A DNA stretch of 41,601 nucleotides from RGIG8748 sp045646525 (GCA_045646525.1 JAZRKX010000024.1:1-41601); one strand, 5' to 3'; positions 33,531-41,481 are shown, numbered from the stretch's first letter. Program-made: numbers and translations. Notes: a model not told the origin generated them from the letters alone.

Positions 33531-34682
33531 ATGAAAAGCGACCTCTTTAAAAAGTATATAGGTATTTTTATATTAAGTGTGCTTATAATAGCCGTGTACA
33601 AAACCTTTGACAGCATAGGTCTTGTATTTAGCTATATAGGCAGATTTCTTCATCTTCTTATGCCTGTAGTGGCTGCTTTTGCAATAGCCTTTATACTGTT
33701 CCCGGCGTGCAAAAAGCTGGAAACCTCATTTAGAAGTCTTAAGATAAAGTTTATATCTTCCCATTGCAGAGGGTTTGCCATAACAACTGTATATCTTGGT
33801 GCACTTGCCATTGTTATAGGCTTTTTCTGGATACTTCTTCCTATGGTATTTAAAAGCATAACCGAGCTTGTAAAGCAGCTTCCGTTTATTATAGAAAATG
33901 TCGGAAAGTTCTTAACCTCTTTTGAGTTTGCAGGCTACTCCATGAAGCCTATTTTGGAAAAGATTACCATATACGATGTAATGTCTGTATTTAACCTTGG
34001 CAATGTTCAGGAAGTTCTGCAAGGTGTAGCAGGATTTTCCAAGGGTATCATAAATGTTTTTCTGGCAATAATAATATCTGTATATATTCTCTCGGACCGT
34101 GCGGGTCTTCTCCAGAGTGCAGACAAGGTATTCTCCCTTATTGTACCTCACGACAAAAAATCCATGTTGAAAAAATATATCAACCGCTCTTTCAGGATAA
34201 TGTACAGATACATCTACTGTCAGCTTCTTGATGTGGTGATAGTATTTACTCTTTCTTTTATTGCTCTTGGCATACTCGGTGTGGATTACGCCCCTGTGCT
34301 TGCAATGTTTATTGGTATTTTTAACATTATCCCCTATTTCGGTGCAACCATAGCATGCACCCTTGCAGCGCTTCTTACGGTGTTCACCTCGTCGCTTTCC
34401 AAGGGAATAATTGTGGCTGTAGTTCTTATCGTACTTCAGCAGTTAGATGCAAATATTATCCAGCCAAGACTCGTAAGGGATACATTAAAGGTTAAGCCGT
34501 TTTGGGTGCTTTTCGGAGTTCTTGTGGGCGGAGGACTTTTCGGTATGATGGGTATAATTCTCGCCGTGCCTTTAATAGCTCTTTTTAAGACAATATTCGA
34601 GGACATATACGATTATCACGCAACAAACATGAAAAATGACAAAACCGAATACGCTTCCGATACCAAGGAAACAGAGAAATAA
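33531..34682 (+). CDS. AI-2E family transporter (PerM/YtvI-like)
   Basis: 383 residues with about eight membrane helices. The C-terminal signature QQLDANIIQPRLVRDTLKVKP and the following GGGLFGMMGIILAVPLIAL identify the AI-2E/UPF0118 family. Members have been linked to autoinducer export or Na+/H+ antiport, and a YtvI subgroup is sporulation-related; the substrate cannot be told here. A weak GGGTGAT site precedes the ATG. Probably co-transcribed with DUF4364. No clear terminator is seen before the tRNA promoter. Confidence 0.88.
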   Translation: MKSDLFKKYIGIFILSVLIIAVYKTFDSIGLVFSYIGRFLHLLMPVVAAFAIAFILFPACKKLETSFRSLKIKFISSHCRGFAITTVYLGALAIVIGFFWILLPMVFKSITELVKQLPFIIENVGKFLTSFEFAGYSMKPILEKITIYDVMSVFNLGNVQEVLQGVAGFSKGIINVFLAIIISVYILSDRAGLLQSADKVFSLIVPHDKKSMLKKYINRSFRIMYRYIYCQLLDVVIVFTLSFIALGILGVDYAPVLAMFIGIFNIIPYFGATIACTLAALLTVFTSSLSKGIIVAVVLIVLQQLDANIIQPRLVRDTLKVKPFWVLFGVLVGGGLFGMMGIILAVPLIALFKTIFEDIYDYHATNMKNDKTEYASDTKETEK

Positions 34683-34705
34683 TGCAAAAATTTTACAAAA
34701 AAACC

Positions 34706-34734
34706 TTGACAAACCCACTCAAAGCTGATATAAT
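34706..34734 (+). promoter_or_regulatory. Perfect consensus promoter for the tRNA operon
   Basis: TTGACA (34706-34711) and TATAAT (34729-34734), 17-bp spacer, 39 bases before tRNA-Gly. Confidence 0.88.
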
Positions 34735-34773
34735 TCTATAGGTCGGTTATCCTTATATTAAGCCGACTGTTAC

Positions 34774-34848
34774 GCGGGTGTAGTTCAATGGCTAGAATTC
34801 CAGCCTTCCAAGCTGGCCGTGTGGGTTCGATTCCCATCACCCGCTCCA
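34774..34848 (+). tRNA. tRNA-Gly (anticodon TCC)
   Basis: 75 bases with encoded CCA. GCGGGTG pairs with CACCCGC; the anticodon stem CCAGC/GCTGG encloses CTTCCAA. T-arm TGGGTTCGATTCCCA. Confidence 0.96.
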
Positions 34849-34854
34849 TTATGT

Positions 34855-34931
34855 GCGCCAGTAGCTCAGCCGGATAGAGCATCTGCCTTCTAAGCAGAGG
34901 GTCGGGAGTTCGAGTCTCTCCTGGCGCGCCA
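34855..34931 (+). tRNA. tRNA-Arg (anticodon TCT)
   Basis: 77 bases with encoded CCA. GCGCCAG pairs with CTGGCGC; TCTGC/GCAGA encloses CTTCTAA, giving TCT for AGA codons. Confidence 0.96.
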
Positions 34932-34938
34932 TTTTTCT

Positions 34939-35016
34939 GGTGGGTATAGTTCAGTTGGCTAGAGCGCCAGATTGTGATTCTGGAGGTCGTCGGTTCGAAT
35001 CCGACTACCCACCCCA
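34939..35016 (+). tRNA. tRNA-His (anticodon GTG)
   Basis: 78 bases with encoded CCA. GTGGGTA pairs with TACCCAC, with an extra 5' G opposite discriminator C, the G-1 identity element. CCAGA/TCTGG encloses TTGTGAT. A GUN tRNA, hence a substrate for the Tgt/QueA pathway encoded at the left of the window. Confidence 0.96.
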
Positions 35017-35027
35017 CACTTTTATAC

Positions 35028-35105
35028 TGGGCTGTAGCCAAGTCGGTAAGGCACCAGATTTTGATTCTGGCATTTTCGCTGGTTCGAGTCCAGTCAGCCC
35101 AGCCA
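35028..35105 (+). tRNA. tRNA-Gln (anticodon TTG)
   Basis: 78 bases with encoded CCA. TGGGCTG pairs with CAGCCCA; CCAGA/TCTGG encloses TTTTGAT. The U1-A72 type acceptor end is typical of tRNA-Gln. Confidence 0.96.
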
Positions 35106-35147
35106 CCCTTCGGGGCAGTAATTGCTGGCAGATACAACTTAATATTT

Positions 35148-35223
35148 GGACCATTAGCTCAGTCGGCAGAGCACTTGACTTTTAATCAAGGTGTCCGGAG
35201 TTCGAATCTCCGATGGTTCACCA
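35148..35223 (+). tRNA. tRNA-Lys (anticodon TTT)
   Basis: 76 bases with encoded CCA. GGACCAT pairs with ATGGTTC (one G-T); CTTGA/TCAAG encloses CTTTTAA. Functional-looking last tRNA of the operon. From about position 35152 to its terminator it forms the left arm of a large palindrome. Confidence 0.96.
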
Positions 35224-35335
35224 AACCTAAAGCACTCCGCACGGAGTGCTTTTTGGTTTGGTGAAATATACGATATTCCAAATTTTCTGCACACCTTGAT
35301 TAAAAAGTCAGTGTTTTGCACGACTGAGCTAATGC
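35152..35335. repeat. Head-to-head palindrome of tRNA-Lys and its terminator
   Basis: The complement of 35255-35335 aligns along nearly the whole of tRNA-Lys with scattered differences: CATTAGCTCAGTCG, GACTTTTTAATCAAGGTGT and TTCACCAAACC are recovered in order. The centre is the terminator hairpin at 35229-35254. The T-arm part is the most diverged. The right arm is therefore an inverted, decayed tRNA-Lys copy. Confidence 0.8.
35229..35254 (+). terminator. Terminator of the tRNA operon
   Basis: AAAGCACTCCG and CGGAGTGCTTT form an 11-bp stem with a 2-base loop, then a T-run. CCAAACC/GGTTTGG flanks extend the stem. A second identical hairpin occurs at about 35544-35569. Confidence 0.85.
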
Positions 35336-35346
35336 GAAGTCGGTAG

Positions 35347-35456
35347 CATTAGCGCATTCCCGCTGCCGGTGGCAGATGAAGGGAATGCGCTAATGGCGCA
35401 GCGGTCGAAACCAAGGCGTGCACCCTTTAGGGTGTATGTCTTGGTTCGGGCACCGC
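35347..35456. repeat. Two large hairpins between tRNA-Lys copies
   Basis: Hairpin A: CATTAGCGCATTCCC (35347-35361) pairs perfectly with GGGAATGCGCTAATG (35381-35395), and the loop holds a CTGCC/GGCAG stem. Hairpin B: 35410-35425 pairs over 16 positions, counting G-T, with 35430-35445 around TTTA, extended by GCGGT/ACCGC (35401-35405, 35452-35456). No reading frame explains them. Confidence 0.65.
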
Positions 35457-35469
35457 AAGAGTTACGATT

Positions 35470-35538
35470 ATATCATTGCCGGCAGAACATTTGACTTTAC
35501 CAAGGTGTCCTTAAGTTCGAATCTCCGATGGTTCACCA
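35470..35538 (+). pseudogene. Decayed tRNA-Lys copy
   Basis: From CGGCAGAACATTTGAC onward it follows tRNA-Lys to the CCA end (GTTCGAATCTCCGATGG intact), but the D-arm is missing sequence, the anticodon stem-loop is broken (TTTACC for TTTTAATC) and the acceptor 5' strand is absent. A terminator copy follows. Confidence 0.7.
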
Positions 35539-35617
35539 AACCTAAAGCACTCCGCACGGAGTGCTTTTTGGTTTGGTGAAATATACGAAATTCCAAATTT
35601 TCTGCACACCTTGATTA
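35501..35617. repeat. Direct repeat of the tRNA-Lys 3' half block, copy 2
   Basis: This 117-base block is nearly identical to 35187-35302 (116 bases), with only a few differences such as TTAAG for GGAG. Both copies are bracketed by CAAGGTGT and ACACCTTG, i.e. by inverted ends derived from the tRNA-Lys anticodon arm. Confidence 0.8.
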
Positions 35618-35635
35618 AATTTACAAAATTGTACT

Positions 35636-35673
35636 AAAAAAAAGCCTTCCGCAAAAATGCGGAAGGCTTTTTT
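35636..35673 (-). terminator. Terminator after the amino-acid symporter gene
   Basis: AAAAAAGCCTTCCGC and GCGGAAGGCTTTTTT form a 15-bp stem with a 6-base loop. A/T runs on both sides allow action on both strands. Confidence 0.9.
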
Positions 35674-35687
35674 GTCCACTATTGTAA

Positions 35688-37088
35688 TTATTTGCGTGCA
35701 TTCTTTGCAACTATTTTTCCAAGTGCTATAAGTGCTATAACGTTGGGAAGTACCATGAGGTAGTTGAAGAAGTCTGTAAGCTCCCAAACAAGGTCATTGG
35801 AAAGAATAGAGCCTGTGAATATGAATGCTATGGATATTACAGCATATATGATTACGCCTGCCTTGCTGTTCTTGGTAAGATACTGAGCGTTGAGCTTACC
35901 AAAGAAGTTCCAGCCGATGATTGTGGAAAACGCAAAGAAGAAAAGGCAAATTGCGATAAATACATTACCAAAGGTTGCTCCTGTTACACTGCCGTAAGCC
36001 ATCTGCATTACATTGGTCTTGGATATGCCTGCATTTGCTATCATATCTGCATATGTAGCGCCTGTAGCACCTGCAAGAGGACCGTCACCTACAAATATGC
36101 AGGATATAAGAACAAGGGCTGTCATTGTAAGAACAACAAATGTATCTATAAATACACCTATCATAGCAGATACACCCTGGTCGTGAGGCTTCTCTACATT
36201 TGCCATTGCATGTGCGTGTGGTGTGGAACCCATACCGGCTTCGTTGGAGAAGAGACCTCTCTTTGCACCCTGGCTTATAGCAGTTTTGATAGCATAACCG
36301 ATTCCGCCGCCGATTAAGGCATCGGGAGTAAATGCAAACTTAAATATCATACCAAATGTAGCAGGTACATACTTAATGCGTGCTATAAGTATTACTATAC
36401 CGCCTATTATGTAGAGGATTGCCATGAAAGGAACTATCTTTTCGGTAACAGATGCAAGTCTCTGTACACCGCCGATGAAGATAATAGCTGCAATAGCTGC
36501 AACAATTATACCCATAACCCATACAGGAATACCAAATGCGGTGTTGCAGGTTTCAGCAATAGAGTTGGACTGTACCATGCTTCCCATAAAGCCGAGTGCA
36601 AGAACAGACGCTACAGCAAAGAATACTGCAAGAAATGTTCCGAATCCGCCGGAGAAAGCTTTCTTTATGTAGAATACAGGACCGCCGCGAACTTCGCCGT
36701 TTTCGGATACAACTCTTGTTTCCTGAGCAAGAACTGCTTCTGCATATATAGTAGCCATACCGAGGAATGCTATAATCCACATCCAGAAGATAGCACCGGG
36801 TCCGCCTACCAATATAGCACCCGAAGCACCTACGATATTACCTGTACCAACCTGTGCTGCAACTGCTGTTGCAAGAGCCTGGAAAGAGCTGAGACCGCTT
36901 TCCTGCTTGCCGCCCTTTAACTTAAGACCGCCAAAAACCCTCTTGCATCCCTCACCAAAGCAACGCACCTGTACGAAGCGTGTCTTGAATGAGAAGAAAA
37001 GACCTGTTCCGATAAGAAGGATAATAAGAATGTAATCGGAAAGGTATGCGTTCAGAGTCTGAACAACTGACAATAATTTTGCTTCCAT
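35688..37088 (-). CDS. AGCS-family Na+/alanine-glycine symporter
   Basis: 466 residues with about 11 membrane helices; full length. Signatures: FKTRFVQVRCFGEG near the N-terminus, LATAVAAQVGTGNIVGAS with the Na+/substrate site, and NEAGMGSTPHAHAMAN around 290. Family members import alanine and/or glycine with Na+. AGGAGG lies 9 bases before the ATG. A single-aptamer glycine riboswitch precedes it, which argues that glycine is a real substrate or signal. Confidence 0.93.
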   Translation of the reverse strand: MEAKLLSVVQTLNAYLSDYILIILLIGTGLFFSFKTRFVQVRCFGEGCKRVFGGLKLKGGKQESGLSSFQALATAVAAQVGTGNIVGASGAILVGGPGAIFWMWIIAFLGMATIYAEAVLAQETRVVSENGEVRGGPVFYIKKAFSGGFGTFLAVFFAVASVLALGFMGSMVQSNSIAETCNTAFGIPVWVMGIIVAAIAAIIFIGGVQRLASVTEKIVPFMAILYIIGGIVILIARIKYVPATFGMIFKFAFTPDALIGGGIGYAIKTAISQGAKRGLFSNEAGMGSTPHAHAMANVEKPHDQGVSAMIGVFIDTFVVLTMTALVLISCIFVGDGPLAGATGATYADMIANAGISKTNVMQMAYGSVTGATFGNVFIAICLFFFAFSTIIGWNFFGKLNAQYLTKNSKAGVIIYAVISIAFIFTGSILSNDLVWELTDFFNYLMVLPNVIALIALGKIVAKNARK

Positions 37089-37114
37089 TACGAAAGACCT
37101 CCTAAAAAAATAAA

Positions 37115-37290
37115 ATAAAATAAGCTGCCCTTACAGGACAGCTCCGGATTGACAATATGCAGACATACATAAGTTAATAGTCTGCTCCGTCCTTTTGCCT
37201 GAGAGATTCGGCGTAAACGCCTTGCACCTTCGGCACTCAATTAAATGAGATTCTCCGGAGTTCCTTCCATCCTCGGTTCCGATTGGTTCC
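37115..37290 (-). promoter_or_regulatory. Glycine riboswitch (single aptamer) with terminator-like platform
   Basis: Read on the - strand. The aptamer (37184-37262) holds the conserved blocks GTGCCGAAGGTGCAAG and ATCTCTCAGGCAAAAGGAC closed by a P1 stem. Only one aptamer is present; an upstream stem (TCTTCGG/CCGAGGA) may be the ghost helix of singlet riboswitches. Downstream, AGCTGTCCT pairs with AGGGCAGCT (37123-37143) and is followed by a T-rich run just before the symporter ribosome site. CTCCGGA in the aptamer 5' strand can pair with TCCGGAG (37142-37148), a possible switching contact. Confidence 0.88.
37123..37143 (-). terminator. Riboswitch expression-platform hairpin
   Basis: A 9-bp stem, loop GTA, then T-rich sequence on the - strand ending right at AGGAGG. 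It can act as a conditional terminator. Confidence 0.6.
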
Positions 37291-37320
37291 GAAGATTTCA
37301 TAAGGTACTTAACTTTTAAT

Positions 37321-37349
37321 AGTATAACACACTATTTTTTATAAATCAA
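37321..37349 (-). promoter_or_regulatory. Promoter for the riboswitch-symporter transcript
   Basis: On the - strand TTGATT (37344-37349) and TATACT (37321-37326), 17-bp spacer. The leader is about 225 bases long. Confidence 0.7.
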
Positions 37350-37358
37350 TATCTTTTT

Positions 37359-38282
37359 TCAAATTTTTACAAATTTTTTCAAAAAATTATAAACCTTGTC
37401 CGTATACCCTGCAGTATCCAGATAGTAGCTTGTGGCATGGGTAGCCCTTGGCACAGTAAAAATCTCTTTGTATGATGCGCATGCCTCGTAGCACAGACTG
37501 GACATAACGCATGGAACAAAGCCGTCCGCCTCGCCGTGTATAAAAAGAACGGGGATTTTCGTTTTTTTGAGTGCATCGGGACATGTGTACCCCTCTGTAT
37601 CAAGTCTTGCAAATATCCTTGCACCCATCTTTGCAAAGAAGTATCCCGCCCCTGCGGGAAGATGCATTTTCCTTGATACATGGCGTATTATCTGCTGTGG
37701 CGAGGTATAGCCGCAATCCGCCACGATTGCCTTTACATTTTCTTTGGGGACAATATCGGATGCCATCATAACAGTTGCCGCACCCATGGACACGCCCACA
37801 AGAACTATACTCACATCCTTGCCTAAACGGCTTTTAAGATATTCCACCCAGCCGAGACAGTCCTTTCTCTCATTTATACCAAAGCTTATCACCCTGCCCT
37901 CACTTTTGCCGTGCGCTCTCTGGTCGGGCATGAGGATATTAAAGCCCATGTCCTTTAAAACCTTGAAACCGCCGTTGCCGTCACGGCAGTAGTTGCTCCT
38001 GTAGCCGTGCATTATTACAGCAACGGGCGCTCCGTCTCTGAAATGGTAATAACGCGCACAAAGACGCAAGCCGTCGAAGGATGCAATGCTTACAAATTCA
38101 AAGGGCGTATTTAAGAGTATGAGGATATTGTCCATAACCTTTGGCTTATATACCACATCGGGAACATCGTATTCCGTTGCCTGTCTGGATTTATCTGTTT
38201 TGAAGCTGTAGTCATATGCCCAGTAGCATATACCGAGGAATACAGCCAAAATAAGTACAATTACAAATGAAAATACCAACAT
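37359..38282 (-). CDS. Membrane-anchored alpha/beta hydrolase
   Basis: 307 residues from ATG at 38282, seven bases after GAGGAGG (a GTG one codon upstream is possible). An N-terminal signal-anchor helix (about 3-22) precedes an alpha/beta hydrolase fold: VIMHGYRSN (oxyanion region), DQRAHGKSEGR, nucleophile elbow GVSMGA, acid IHGEADGFVP and base RATHATSY. This resembles the YqkD/YfhR-type peptidase- or esterase-like group. Substrate unknown. Single gene, divergent from the ZIP transporter. Confidence 0.87.
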   Translation of the reverse strand: MLVFSFVIVLILAVFLGICYWAYDYSFKTDKSRQATEYDVPDVVYKPKVMDNILILLNTPFEFVSIASFDGLRLCARYYHFRDGAPVAVIMHGYRSNYCRDGNGGFKVLKDMGFNILMPDQRAHGKSEGRVISFGINERKDCLGWVEYLKSRLGKDVSIVLVGVSMGAATVMMASDIVPKENVKAIVADCGYTSPQQIIRHVSRKMHLPAGAGYFFAKMGARIFARLDTEGYTCPDALKKTKIPVLFIHGEADGFVPCVMSSLCYEACASYKEIFTVPRATHATSYYLDTAGYTDKVYNFLKKFVKI

Positions 38283-38376
38283 CACATTACCTCCTCACTA
38301 TAATATACCCCAAATTCCTCACATATTACCGCGATATACATATAATGATATAAAATGCGAGAAAGCGGTGTTTTGT

Positions 38377-39147
38377 ATGTCGTATTCTGTTTTAAAAGAT
38401 ATATTTTTGCCTTTTTTGGGTACAACACTAGGCGCAGCCTGTGTGTTTTTTATAAAAAATAAAATGAATGAAAATCTTCACAAATCACTTCTGGGATTTG
38501 CATCGGGTGTCATGGTGGCGGCATCCGTGTGGAGTCTTTTGCTCCCGTCCATAGATAAAAGCACCCACCTAGGTGCTTTTTCCTTTTTACCTGCGTTAAT
38601 CGGTCTGTGGATAGGTGTACTCACCATGCTGATACTCGATAAAGCTCTGCCCGAGCCTCACATAGATGATATGTCCGAGGAAAAAAACGGAGGCAGGTCC
38701 ATGCTGTTTATGGCGGTTACAATCCACAATCTGCCCGAGGGCATGGCTGTAGGCGCTGCTATTGCGGCCCTCCTTTCGGGTGACAGCGGTCTTAATGAGG
38801 CAGGCGTATTTGCCCTGTCTGCAGGCATTGCCATACAGAACATACCCGAAGGAAGCATAATATCAATGCCTCTTGCCGCAGAGGGAAAGAGCAAGGTAAA
38901 AGCTTTTTTGTACGGTGTGCTGTCAGGTGTTGCAGAGCCTATCGGGGCTATAATTACCATAATATTTGCTTCTTTTGTAACGCCTGCACTTCCGTATATG
39001 CTCTCCTTTGCCGCAGGGGCGATGCTCTTTGTAAGCGTAAACGAGCTTATACCTCAGATGTTTAGCGGCAAGAAAAGTTACACAGGCACCGTGATGTTTG
39101 CTCTCGGCTTTACGGTGATGATGTGCCTTGATGTTGCGTTGGGTTAA
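38377..39147 (+). CDS. ZIP family metal transporter
   Basis: 256 residues from ATG at 38377 (a GTG at 38368 is the alternative; the ribosome site AAAGCGGTG is weak for either). Eight membrane helices. The metal site is shown by HNLPEGMAVGAAI in helix 4 and IQNIPEGSIISMPL in helix 5, the ZIP/ZupT pattern; the loop between helices 3 and 4 is short with one PEPHIDD histidine. It imports zinc or other divalent metals. Its last 4 bases overlap the end of the convergent radical SAM gene. Confidence 0.9.
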   Translation: MSYSVLKDIFLPFLGTTLGAACVFFIKNKMNENLHKSLLGFASGVMVAASVWSLLLPSIDKSTHLGAFSFLPALIGLWIGVLTMLILDKALPEPHIDDMSEEKNGGRSMLFMAVTIHNLPEGMAVGAAIAALLSGDSGLNEAGVFALSAGIAIQNIPEGSIISMPLAAEGKSKVKAFLYGVLSGVAEPIGAIITIIFASFVTPALPYMLSFAAGAMLFVSVNELIPQMFSGKKSYTGTVMFALGFTVMMCLDVALG

Positions 39148-40031
39148 TCCCCGCCGTAGAATTCAGGTATGAAATCGTCCTGTGCCGAGCTTATATCCTG
39201 AATGTACACATTTTTAAGTCCCAAAAGCTCTATGTATTCTGTCATAGCTTCGTAGTGTGCTTTGTTTATACGCTTGTTTAATTTGCTGTGAGAGGATACA
39301 GAGGGCATAGGTGTGTACTGGCTCATAAGACTTATGTATATACTGTCCTTATATTCGGATGCAAGGTAATCTACAATCTTTTTGGTTTCAAACAGAAGTC
39401 CGGGAAGCATAAGGTGTCTTACTATTACACCACTTTGCATAATTCCGTTTTTGTCCAAAACAGGCTCCCCTGCCTGAGATACCATCTCAGCGAGAGCCTG
39501 TTTTGCATGTTCAAAATATCCGTCTGCCATAGAATATTCTATGGCATACTTATCCGAAAAATACTTGATGTCGGGCATGTATATGTCTATATAACCATTA
39601 AGCGTTTTTATAGTTTCCGCCTTTTCATATCCCCCGCAGTTGTAGATAACGGGGATTGTAAGTCCTGTCATGCGCGCCATATCCAGAGAATTTTTGATAT
39701 TTGGTGCATAGTGTGTGGGGGTAACAAGATTTATGTTGTGTGCACCCTCATTCTGAAGCTCTGTAAAGCCTTGTGCAAGCTCCTCTTCGGTTATAAATCT
39801 GCCCTTACAGTTTCTCGATATATCGTAGTTCTGACAATAGATGCATTTCATATTGCAACCCGAAAAGAACACCGTTCCCGAGCCTTTTGTGCCTGAAACA
39901 CAAGGCTCTTCCCAGTGGTGAAGAGCCATTCGTGCAATTTTTATTCTGCTGTCAGCTCCGCAGAAGCCCGTCTGACCTGACAAACGATTTACGGAGCACT
40001 CCCTAGGACAAAGTGTACAAGAAGATAACAT
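39144..40031 (-). CDS. PflX-type radical SAM protein (COG1313)
   Basis: 295 residues. Radical SAM cluster motif CNMKCIYCQ near residue 59, resembling pyruvate-formate-lyase activating enzymes, with an N-terminal cysteine block CTLCPRECSVNR..GFCG typical of the PflX group. C-terminal SLMSQYTPM and the NKAHYEAM segment are shared by the family. The glycyl-radical target, if any, is unknown; no glycyl radical enzyme is in the window. AGGGGAAT precedes the ATG. Last gene of the thioesterase operon, 10 bases after DUF554. Confidence 0.85.
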   Translation of the reverse strand: MLSSCTLCPRECSVNRLSGQTGFCGADSRIKIARMALHHWEEPCVSGTKGSGTVFFSGCNMKCIYCQNYDISRNCKGRFITEEELAQGFTELQNEGAHNINLVTPTHYAPNIKNSLDMARMTGLTIPVIYNCGGYEKAETIKTLNGYIDIYMPDIKYFSDKYAIEYSMADGYFEHAKQALAEMVSQAGEPVLDKNGIMQSGVIVRHLMLPGLLFETKKIVDYLASEYKDSIYISLMSQYTPMPSVSSHSKLNKRINKAHYEAMTEYIELLGLKNVYIQDISSAQDDFIPEFYGGD

Positions 40032-40041
40032 ATTTATTCCC

Positions 40042-40728
40042 CTATTTCATAAAAAGGCAAAGGATTGCGGGCATAACTACAGCGGGTATATAGTTCATAA
40101 GCTTAACCTTTGTAATACCCATAAGGTTAAGACCGAGCACAAATATAAGAAGCGAGCCTGCACAGGTCATCTCGCCTATTGTGTGATCGCTAAGATACGG
40201 AGCTACAACCCCCGCAAGAAGAGTAATCGAGCCCTGCAAAGCCAAAACCGAAAGTGAGGAAAGCCCCACCCCGAGACCGCCGAGCGCAGATGCAAATACT
40301 ATTGCCGATATAAAGTCGAGCACCGCCTTGGTATACTGCATTTCGTGATTGCCCGAAAGTCCTGATTGAAGCGGACCCACTATCGCCATAGCACCCACGC
40401 AGAAGAGAAGCGATGCGCTGACAAAGCCCTCTGCCACAGTACCCGCGGTGCCCCCTTTGGAAAGCTTCTGTTCGACTCTTTCGCCAAGGGCATGCATTTT
40501 GCCGTCCAAATCCAGAACCGTACCTATGAGTCCTCCGAGTATAACGGCAAACACAAGTACCATGGTATTGTTGCCCGATGCCATACCGTCTATGCCTATG
40601 TAGAGAACTATCATGGCTACCGCCGTGGTCATTGCATCAGATATGCGCTTTGGCATGCCTTTTTTAATAAGAGAGCCTGCAATCGCTCCCAGAATTACCG
40701 CTATTACATTAACTGTCGTTCCCAGCAT
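40042..40728 (-). CDS. DUF554 family membrane protein (YdfK/YqgA-like)
   Basis: 228 residues with six or seven membrane helices. The N-terminus GTTVNVIAVILGAIAGSLIKKG, spanning the first helix, plus DGMASGNNTMVLVFAVILGG and the glycine-rich central part match DUF554. Function is not known; a transport role is only a guess. GGGAGAT precedes the ATG. It lies 15 bases after the thioesterase gene and is probably co-transcribed with it. Confidence 0.87.
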   Translation of the reverse strand: MLGTTVNVIAVILGAIAGSLIKKGMPKRISDAMTTAVAMIVLYIGIDGMASGNNTMVLVFAVILGGLIGTVLDLDGKMHALGERVEQKLSKGGTAGTVAEGFVSASLLFCVGAMAIVGPLQSGLSGNHEMQYTKAVLDFISAIVFASALGGLGVGLSSLSVLALQGSITLLAGVVAPYLSDHTIGEMTCAGSLLIFVLGLNLMGITKVKLMNYIPAVVMPAILCLFMK

Positions 40729-40743
40729 ATTTTATCTCCCGTA

Positions 40744-41448
40744 CTACAGATTTTGAAATGTTCCCGCCACGCAAATTTCACCGTTTTCGTCTTCAAGATG
40801 GACATAATATCCGTTTTGCGTCTCACTTACACAAACCGAAAGATTGTCTCCAAGGTGTGCGGGCTTTTTGTAGAGTATCTTTATATCGTTAAACTCATAG
40901 TCAAACGGCAGAGCATCCATAAGAAGCTCTGCACTCTTTTGATTATTAAGGTGCATATTCGTATCTATTTCCTTATTGGAAACCTTAATTGTATATGCCT
41001 TTTGAGCATCCTTTGTAAGTGACGGTTTCCTGTATGTAAAAAACTCATCGCCAAAATCATAGGTGGGATAAGAGTTTTGCATTTCGGGACTTATCTTTGC
41101 TATTGTACCCTTTGCCGTGTCAAACAAAAACCAGTTTGCTATGGTTTTACATACTGTCCTGCCGTTTTGCTTAAGAATGCATCCTCTTTCCGATGTTGCC
41201 AGCCTTGTAGATTTGACCGCGGTAGAAGCCTCGACGGGATATTTGGTGCTTATCTTATTTTCAAAATGCACATTTATCCCCTGTATGAGCCACGCAATGC
41301 CAAGACTTCTTAATTTGTCTATACCGTAGCCTAGCGATGCGCTGTGGGATACCGATATCTCCTGCACCATATCAAGCGCCGAGGAGACCTTTACCGTATC
41401 GAAATCCTTATAGTCTGAGTATCTTAATTCGTATGTTTTTGAAAACAT
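40744..41448 (-). CDS. Acyl-ACP thioesterase (FatA/FatB-like)
   Basis: 234 residues. Two hot-dog domains in tandem. The N-terminal one has YELRYSDYKDFDTVKVSSAL and AWLIQGINVHFE; the C-terminal one carries the catalytic pattern SNKEIDTNMHLNNQKSAELL (Asp, Asn, His), as in bacterial acyl-ACP thioesterases. It releases fatty acids from acyl carrier protein. GGAGGA lies 6 bases before the ATG. First gene of the operon with DUF554 and the radical SAM protein; a 22-base repeat sits immediately upstream of its ribosome site. Confidence 0.9.
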   Translation of the reverse strand: MFSKTYELRYSDYKDFDTVKVSSALDMVQEISVSHSASLGYGIDKLRSLGIAWLIQGINVHFENKISTKYPVEASTAVKSTRLATSERGCILKQNGRTVCKTIANWFLFDTAKGTIAKISPEMQNSYPTYDFGDEFFTYRKPSLTKDAQKAYTIKVSNKEIDTNMHLNNQKSAELLMDALPFDYEFNDIKILYKKPAHLGDNLSVCVSETQNGYYVHLEDENGEICVAGTFQNL

Positions 41449-41459
41449 ATTTGTCCTCC

Positions 41460-41481
41460 ATAAGCAGTTGCGTTAGTATCC
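41460..41481. repeat. 22-base exact repeat, copy 2
   Basis: Identical to 7497-7518. Here it directly abuts the thioesterase ribosome site and is followed by a non-coding stretch to the window end that contains small inverted repeats (ACCC/GGGT near 41484-41497; GTGTTTTTACG against CGCAAAAACAC). Confidence 0.7.

Noticed and set aside
34736..35137. A 133-codon open frame on the - strand across the tRNA cluster
   Set aside because: It reads antisense through four tRNAs; such frames are a well-known false-gene artefact, and there is no ribosome site.
34940..35264. Two + strand open frames over tRNA-His, -Gln and -Lys
   Set aside because: They lie wholly on tRNA genes and their terminator and show no protein-like composition.
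37263..37310. A second glycine aptamer upstream of the first
   Set aside because: The sequence forms only a short stem and lacks the conserved aptamer core.
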